The notes below the pieces were generated by a model, which was not told the DNA's origin, did not search any database, and saw only the letters and a list, made by a program, of their open reading frames with translations. This document shows, in pieces, positions 60,661 to 64,000 of a stretch of DNA of 64,000 nucleotides. This stretch comes from Mixta tenebrionis. Lineage in GTDB: Bacteria > Pseudomonadota > Gammaproteobacteria > Enterobacterales > Enterobacteriaceae. Numbering within the stretch: the first letter of the stretch is position 1; every line of letters begins with the position of its first letter. Location: the NCBI RefSeq assembly GCF_006517625.1, contig NZ_VHQI01000014.1:22130-86129 (forward strand), written 5' to 3'. A program made the translations under genes and the position numbers.

Positions 60661-60673
60661 TATCAATAACTTA
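60661..60673. promoter_or_regulatory. IHF site upstream of the ilv operon
   Basis: TATCAATAACTTA matches WATCAA-N4-TTR exactly, ~100 bp upstream of the predicted ilvL transcription start. IHF binding at about this distance activates the E. coli ilv promoter by DNA-structural transmission. Confidence 0.6.
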
Positions 60674-60872
60674 CAGTAAGTGAAAAATTTTCATCACGCC
60701 CCTGCCGTAATAAATCGAACTTTTACGATGGTGGTTGTCGCGGCTGACGTATGGCAACTCATGTCGTCGCTGCGGAAATTTTTTCGAGGAAACGCGCAAC
60801 TCTTCTGGTTGACGATCGCTCTGGCGACAAACACTCAGCATACTTTGCAGCAATCCAGCACAAGGAGGGATT

Positions 60873-62393
60873 ATGGCTCTGTCCCATGTCGTCACGCGCG
60901 CCGCTCTTGGCGTCAGCGCGCCGCTGGTTACGGTTGAAGTTCACATAAGTAACGGATTGCCAGGCCTTTCACTGGTAGGACTCGCTGAAACCACGGTAAA
61001 AGAGGCGCGCGATCGGGTTCGCAGCGCGATCCTGAACAGCGGTTTTACCTTTCCGGCAAAGCGCATTACTGTCAATCTGGCGCCTGCCGATCTGCCTAAA
61101 GAGGGCGGACGTTTCGATCTCCCTATCGCCATTGCTATTCTCGCCGCCTCTGAGCAGCTTCCTGCAGCGAGACTGTCGCAGTTTGAATTCCTGGGAGAGC
61201 TGGCCCTTAGCGGCGCCTTAAGAGGCGTACAGGGCGCTATTCCAGCGGCTATGGCGGCTGGCGACGCTGGCAGGACGCTGATCGTTCCGGCGGAAAACGG
61301 CGCGGACGTCGGCCTGATTAAGCAGAGGGAAACGCTAGTCGCCAGCAATCTTCCAGAAGTATGTGCTTTTTTCCTCGAGCAACGATCGCTGGCGCCTGGC
61401 TGCGCGGTTTTGCCCGCTGAAGAGGCGAACAGCACAGATCTAAGCGATATTGTCGGGCAGCAACAGGGCAAACGCGCGCTGGAAGTCTCCGCTGCGGGAG
61501 GACATAATCTACTGCTTATCGGCCCGCCAGGCACAGGAAAAACTATGCTGGCGATGCGCCTCACTGGCCTGTTACCGCCGCTTAGCGAACGCGAGGCGCT
61601 GGAGTGCGCCACCATTGCCAGCCTGATTAACCGCGGAGGCGTACACAGGCAATGGCGAAAACGCCCGTTTCGCATCCCTCACCACAGCTCCACGCTTTAT
61701 GCGCTGACCGGCGGCGGAGCGATCCCTCAACCGGGCGAGATTACGCTGGCGCATAACGGGATTCTGTTTCTCGACGAGCTGCCCGAATTCAGCCGAAAAA
61801 CGCTGGATGCGTTGCGGGAGCCGCTGGAAACCGGAGAAATTACCATCTCCCGCGCCAGAGCGAAGGTTACCTGGCCCGCGCGCTTTCAGCTAATCGCCGC
61901 GATGAATCCCAGCCCCGCCGGGCATTATCAGGGTAAGCATAACCGCAGCACGCCGCAGCAAACGCTACGCTATCTTAGCCGCCTGTCAGGCCCGTTTCTG
62001 GATCGCTTCGATCTTTCGCTGGAGATCCCGTTACTGCCCGCCGGTATGCTTAGTCATCAGCCAAAAGAGATTGAACAGAGCGCTCAGGTGCGGCTAAGGG
62101 TGCTCAAAGCACGTGAACGGCAGCTGGCGCGTCAGGGAAAGATTAATGCTTTGCTGGATAACCGCGAGGTGCAACAGTGGTGCGCGCTGGCGCCTACAGA
62201 CGCTGAATGGCTTGAATCGATACTGTTAACGCTGGGGCTTTCAGTCAGGGCATGGCAGCGACTGCTAAAGGTATCACGAACGATTGCCGATCTGGCAGGA
62301 GAGGAAACGCTGACGCGAGCGCATCTGCTTGAGGCGTTAAGCTATCGGGGTATGGATAGAATGCTGGCTCATTTACATAAAAGCCTTGAGTAG
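60873..62393 (+). CDS. yifB: ComM/YifB-family AAA+ ATPase
   Basis: YifB (506 residues) is a Mg-chelatase-like AAA+ protein. The Lon-protease-like N-terminal domain (VEVHISNGLPGLSLVGLAETTVKEARDRVRSAI) precedes Walker A (GPPGTGKTML, ~217-226), Walker B (GILFLDELPEF) and sensor region (AAMNPSPAGHYQG). The Vibrio homologue ComM is a hexameric branch-migration helicase for natural transformation; the enteric role is not established. It is divergent from ilvL and convergent with maoP. Confidence 0.95.
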   Translation: MALSHVVTRAALGVSAPLVTVEVHISNGLPGLSLVGLAETTVKEARDRVRSAILNSGFTFPAKRITVNLAPADLPKEGGRFDLPIAIAILAASEQLPAARLSQFEFLGELALSGALRGVQGAIPAAMAAGDAGRTLIVPAENGADVGLIKQRETLVASNLPEVCAFFLEQRSLAPGCAVLPAEEANSTDLSDIVGQQQGKRALEVSAAGGHNLLLIGPPGTGKTMLAMRLTGLLPPLSEREALECATIASLINRGGVHRQWRKRPFRIPHHSSTLYALTGGGAIPQPGEITLAHNGILFLDELPEFSRKTLDALREPLETGEITISRARAKVTWPARFQLIAAMNPSPAGHYQGKHNRSTPQQTLRYLSRLSGPFLDRFDLSLEIPLLPAGMLSHQPKEIEQSAQVRLRVLKARERQLARQGKINALLDNREVQQWCALAPTDAEWLESILLTLGLSVRAWQRLLKVSRTIADLAGEETLTRAHLLEALSYRGMDRMLAHLHKSLE

Positions 62394-62396
62394 GAT

Positions 62397-62440
62397 ATGG
62401 GGCCGCGGCCCCATCATCACGTAACCGCTTTGTCAAAGCG
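62397..62440. terminator. Two palindromes between convergent yifB and maoP
   Basis: ATGGGGCCGCGGCCCCAT (62397-62414) is a perfect 18-bp palindrome, and CGCTTTGTCAAAGCG (62426-62440) is a second perfect inverted repeat. They probably end both transcripts, though neither has a clear T-run. Confidence 0.5.
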
Positions 62441-62451
62441 AGACCGGTTGG

Positions 62452-62790
62452 TTAATCTTCCGTATCGCTGTAGTCTTCAACGCCTTCCATCTGCGGCTTG
62501 CCGCCAGAGAGCGTATGAAAACGTTTCGGACGCTTGATACGCGTCATGTATTTGCTCCATACGCGCTCAGCTTCAGTTTGTGGTTCACGTAAACCACGGC
62601 ATACTTCTATAAACTGACGTTCTTCTTCTGTCACCGGCTCCCGTCTGGCCAGATCAAGCTCATTAAACGCGTAACCATGTCTTTCGAGAAGCTGAGCTTC
62701 TTTAATAGTGAAATCACCGTGACGCGAAAACCCACGCGGGTAGTGTTTGTTATCAAAAAAACGATTATTTGTTGCGAAGCTATCCGCCAT
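62452..62790 (-). CDS. maoP: Ori-macrodomain organiser MaoP (YifE)
   Basis: MaoP (112 residues, as in E. coli) is a DUF413 protein with core [37 protein letters not shown] and [23 protein letters not shown]. In E. coli it acts with the cis-site maoS to organise the Ori macrodomain. A maoS-like sequence lies just upstream between maoP and hdfR, the native arrangement. Confidence 0.95.
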   Translation of the reverse strand: MADSFATNNRFFDNKHYPRGFSRHGDFTIKEAQLLERHGYAFNELDLARREPVTEEERQFIEVCRGLREPQTEAERVWSKYMTRIKRPKRFHTLSGGKPQMEGVEDYSDTED

Positions 62791-62827
62791 TTTACACGCT
62801 CCTAACTCTTCTATGGCCGTGCGATTT

Positions 62828-62844
62828 ATGGCGCGGAGTATTAG
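62828..62844. other. maoS-like chromosome-organising site
   Basis: The complement of ATGGCGCGGAGTATTAG reads CTAATACTCCGCGCCAT, which from memory is the 17-bp E. coli maoS site. It lies in the maoP-hdfR intergenic region, the expected location. The match to the published sequence should be confirmed. Confidence 0.7.
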
Positions 62845-62850
62845 TTAGGC

Positions 62851-62879
62851 TTGACAGAGTGTAAAACAAAACATTTAAA
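62851..62879 (+). promoter_or_regulatory. Candidate hdfR promoter
   Basis: A perfect TTGACA (62851-62856), a 17-bp spacer and TTTAAA (62874-62879) lie 33 bp before the hdfR start, 7 bp after the maoS-like site. Confidence 0.5.
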
Positions 62880-62911
62880 TCATTACGACAAACAAATTTT
62901 TGGAGTGGGCT

Positions 62912-63739
62912 GTGGATACGGAATTACTGAAGACCTTTCTCGAAGTGAGCAGAACGCGTCACTTTGGACGCGCTGCAGAAGCGCTCTACCTGACGCAGTC
63001 TGCGGTCAGTTTTCGCATCAGACAGCTGGAAAATCAGCTGGGTGTAAATCTTTTTACCCGGCATCGCAACAATATTCGCCTGACTTCGGCAGGTGAACGC
63101 CTGCTTCCTTATGCTGAAAGCCTGATGAGCACCTGGCTGATGGCGAAAAAAGAGGTTGCCCATACACAACAGCATCATGAACTCTCTATCGGGGCCAGCG
63201 CCTCTCTTTGGGAGGCCTATCTGACGCCCTGGCTACAGACGCTGTATGAAAATCGTGAAAGCCTGCATCTTGAAGCGCGCGTTGCGCAAAGGCATCTACT
63301 GGTTAAACAGCTGCATGAACGTCAACTTGATCTGTTGATTACCACCGAAGCGCCGAAGATGGATGAACTCACCAGCCAGCAAATCGGACATATTTCACTG
63401 ACGCTGTTTCGCTCGCGGAAAAGCGAGAAGAAAGAAAAATATGACTATATCAAGCTGGAATGGGGCGCCGATTTTCATCAGCATGAAAGCTATCTTGCCG
63501 GCGCCGATGATGTGCCCGTTCTGACAACCACGTCAGCACATTTGACCCGCCAGCTGCTACATACTACCGGCGCATGCGCATTTCTGCCTGACTGTTGGCT
63601 ACAGCGCTACCCCGATTTAACCGTTATCCCCGATACGCCGGTTGCCGTCAGGCCGCTGTATGCCGTTTGGCTACAGAATAGCGATCAGCAGACGCATATT
63701 CGTCAGCTGCTGAAATTTCCAGTGCTGGTTCAGCAATAA
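62912..63739 (+). CDS. hdfR: LysR-type regulator HdfR
   Basis: HdfR (275 residues) is the H-NS-dependent repressor of the flagellar master operon flhDC and activator of gltBD in E. coli. The helix-turn-helix [42 protein letters not shown] is nearly identical to E. coli, while the effector half is more diverged. The GTG at 62912 ([20 protein letters not shown]) with GGAG upstream corresponds to the E. coli start; an upstream TTG is less likely. Confidence 0.94.
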   Translation: MDTELLKTFLEVSRTRHFGRAAEALYLTQSAVSFRIRQLENQLGVNLFTRHRNNIRLTSAGERLLPYAESLMSTWLMAKKEVAHTQQHHELSIGASASLWEAYLTPWLQTLYENRESLHLEARVAQRHLLVKQLHERQLDLLITTEAPKMDELTSQQIGHISLTLFRSRKSEKKEKYDYIKLEWGADFHQHESYLAGADDVPVLTTTSAHLTRQLLHTTGACAFLPDCWLQRYPDLTVIPDTPVAVRPLYAVWLQNSDQQTHIRQLLKFPVLVQQ

Positions 63740-63855
63740 CAGCAGATTGGATATGCTGCGAGTGATGTCACGCGCGCACAGGATGAGAGAAGTTACGCTC
63801 ATCCTCGTACAGAAAAGCGTGATAATGTCGTGCTGGAATGGGATAAATCGCAGGC

Positions 63856-63886
63856 AAAAAAAAAATCCTTTGCGTTAGCAAAGGAT
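63856..63886 (-). terminator. rRNA operon terminator
   Basis: ATCCTTTGC/GCAAAGGAT stem with a 4-nt loop and nine T residues on the minus strand follows the tRNA-Trp gene and ends the rRNA operon that lies mostly right of the window. Confidence 0.92.
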
Positions 63887-63894
63887 CCTTTATC

Positions 63895-63970
<76 letters not shown>

Positions 63971-63978
63971 AAATAGGG

Positions 63979-64000
63979 TGGCGGAACGGACGGGACTCGA
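63979..64000 (-). tRNA. aspT: tRNA-Asp, 3' end only (cut by window edge)
   Basis: The minus strand reads TCGAGTCCCGTCCGTTCCGCC-A, the T-arm and acceptor 3' end of tRNA-Asp with encoded CCA. The anticodon lies beyond the window. Confidence 0.88.

Larger units (their letters stand above)
60534..60872. other. ilvL-yifB divergent intergenic region
   Basis: This 339-bp non-coding region is AT-rich near the middle. It contains the ilvL promoter and IHF site (annotated separately) and the yifB ribosome site (AAGGAGGG before 60873). I see no further ORF or RNA gene. Confidence 0.55.

Overview
The window is a chromosomal segment of an enterobacterium. Gene order from metE/metR through recQ, uvrD-xerC-dapF, cyaA/hemCDXY, the enterobacterial common antigen (ECA) cluster, rho-trxA-rhlB-gppA-rep and the ilv genes to hdfR and the 3' tRNA end of an rRNA operon follows the Escherichia coli 85-86 min region almost gene for gene. 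Protein divergence from E. coli and the accessory insertions suggest Erwiniaceae (Pantoea/Mixta/Erwinia relatives). That placement is inference; only the Enterobacterales assignment is secure. The first gene (metE) and the last (a tRNA-Asp) are cut by the window edges.

Layout: (1) 1-1.6 kb, divergent metE/metR with a MetJ-type operator. (2) 1.6-6.0 kb, the least conventional part: two paralogous 82-residue peptides with double-glycine-type leaders, each with its own near-identical promoter and palindrome, then the biotin importer yigM, glpT and an Ail/OmpX-type outer membrane protein. (3) 6.0-15.1 kb, yigL, pldB, rhtB, rhtC, recQ, pldA, yigI, rarD and an AbrB-family membrane protein. (4) 15.2-22.7 kb, corA with a long leader, SOS-controlled uvrD, a tightly coupled dapF-yigA-xerC-yigB run, lptM and cyaY. 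(5) 22.9-29.8 kb, cyaA divergent from hemCDXY. (6) 29.8-30.9 kb, the sRNA GlmZ with a sigma54 promoter and three GlrR-type sites, then a four-tRNA operon (Arg-His-Leu-Pro). (7) 31-43.9 kb, the complete 12-gene ECA cluster wecA-wzzE-wecBC-rffGH-wecDE-wzxE-wecF-wzyE-wecG, all on the minus strand. (8) 44-51.4 kb, rho, trxA, rhlB, gppA, rep, ppiC. (9) 51.4-60.6 kb, isoleucine/valine synthesis: ilvC/ilvY divergent pair and the attenuated ilvLGMEDA operon with an intact ilvG. (10) 60.8-64 kb, yifB, maoP with a maoS-like site, hdfR, an rrn terminator, tRNA-Trp and partial tRNA-Asp.

Most genes are housekeeping. The best candidate for something undescribed is the peptide pair at 1.65-2.41 kb: equal-length paralogues with conserved GxxxGxxxG motifs, no linked exporter or immunity gene, and duplicated promoter-palindrome modules. 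Other non-coding points of interest are the corA leader, the degenerate repeat between rhtB and rhtC, the GlmZ control region and a possibly decayed rho leader ORF.
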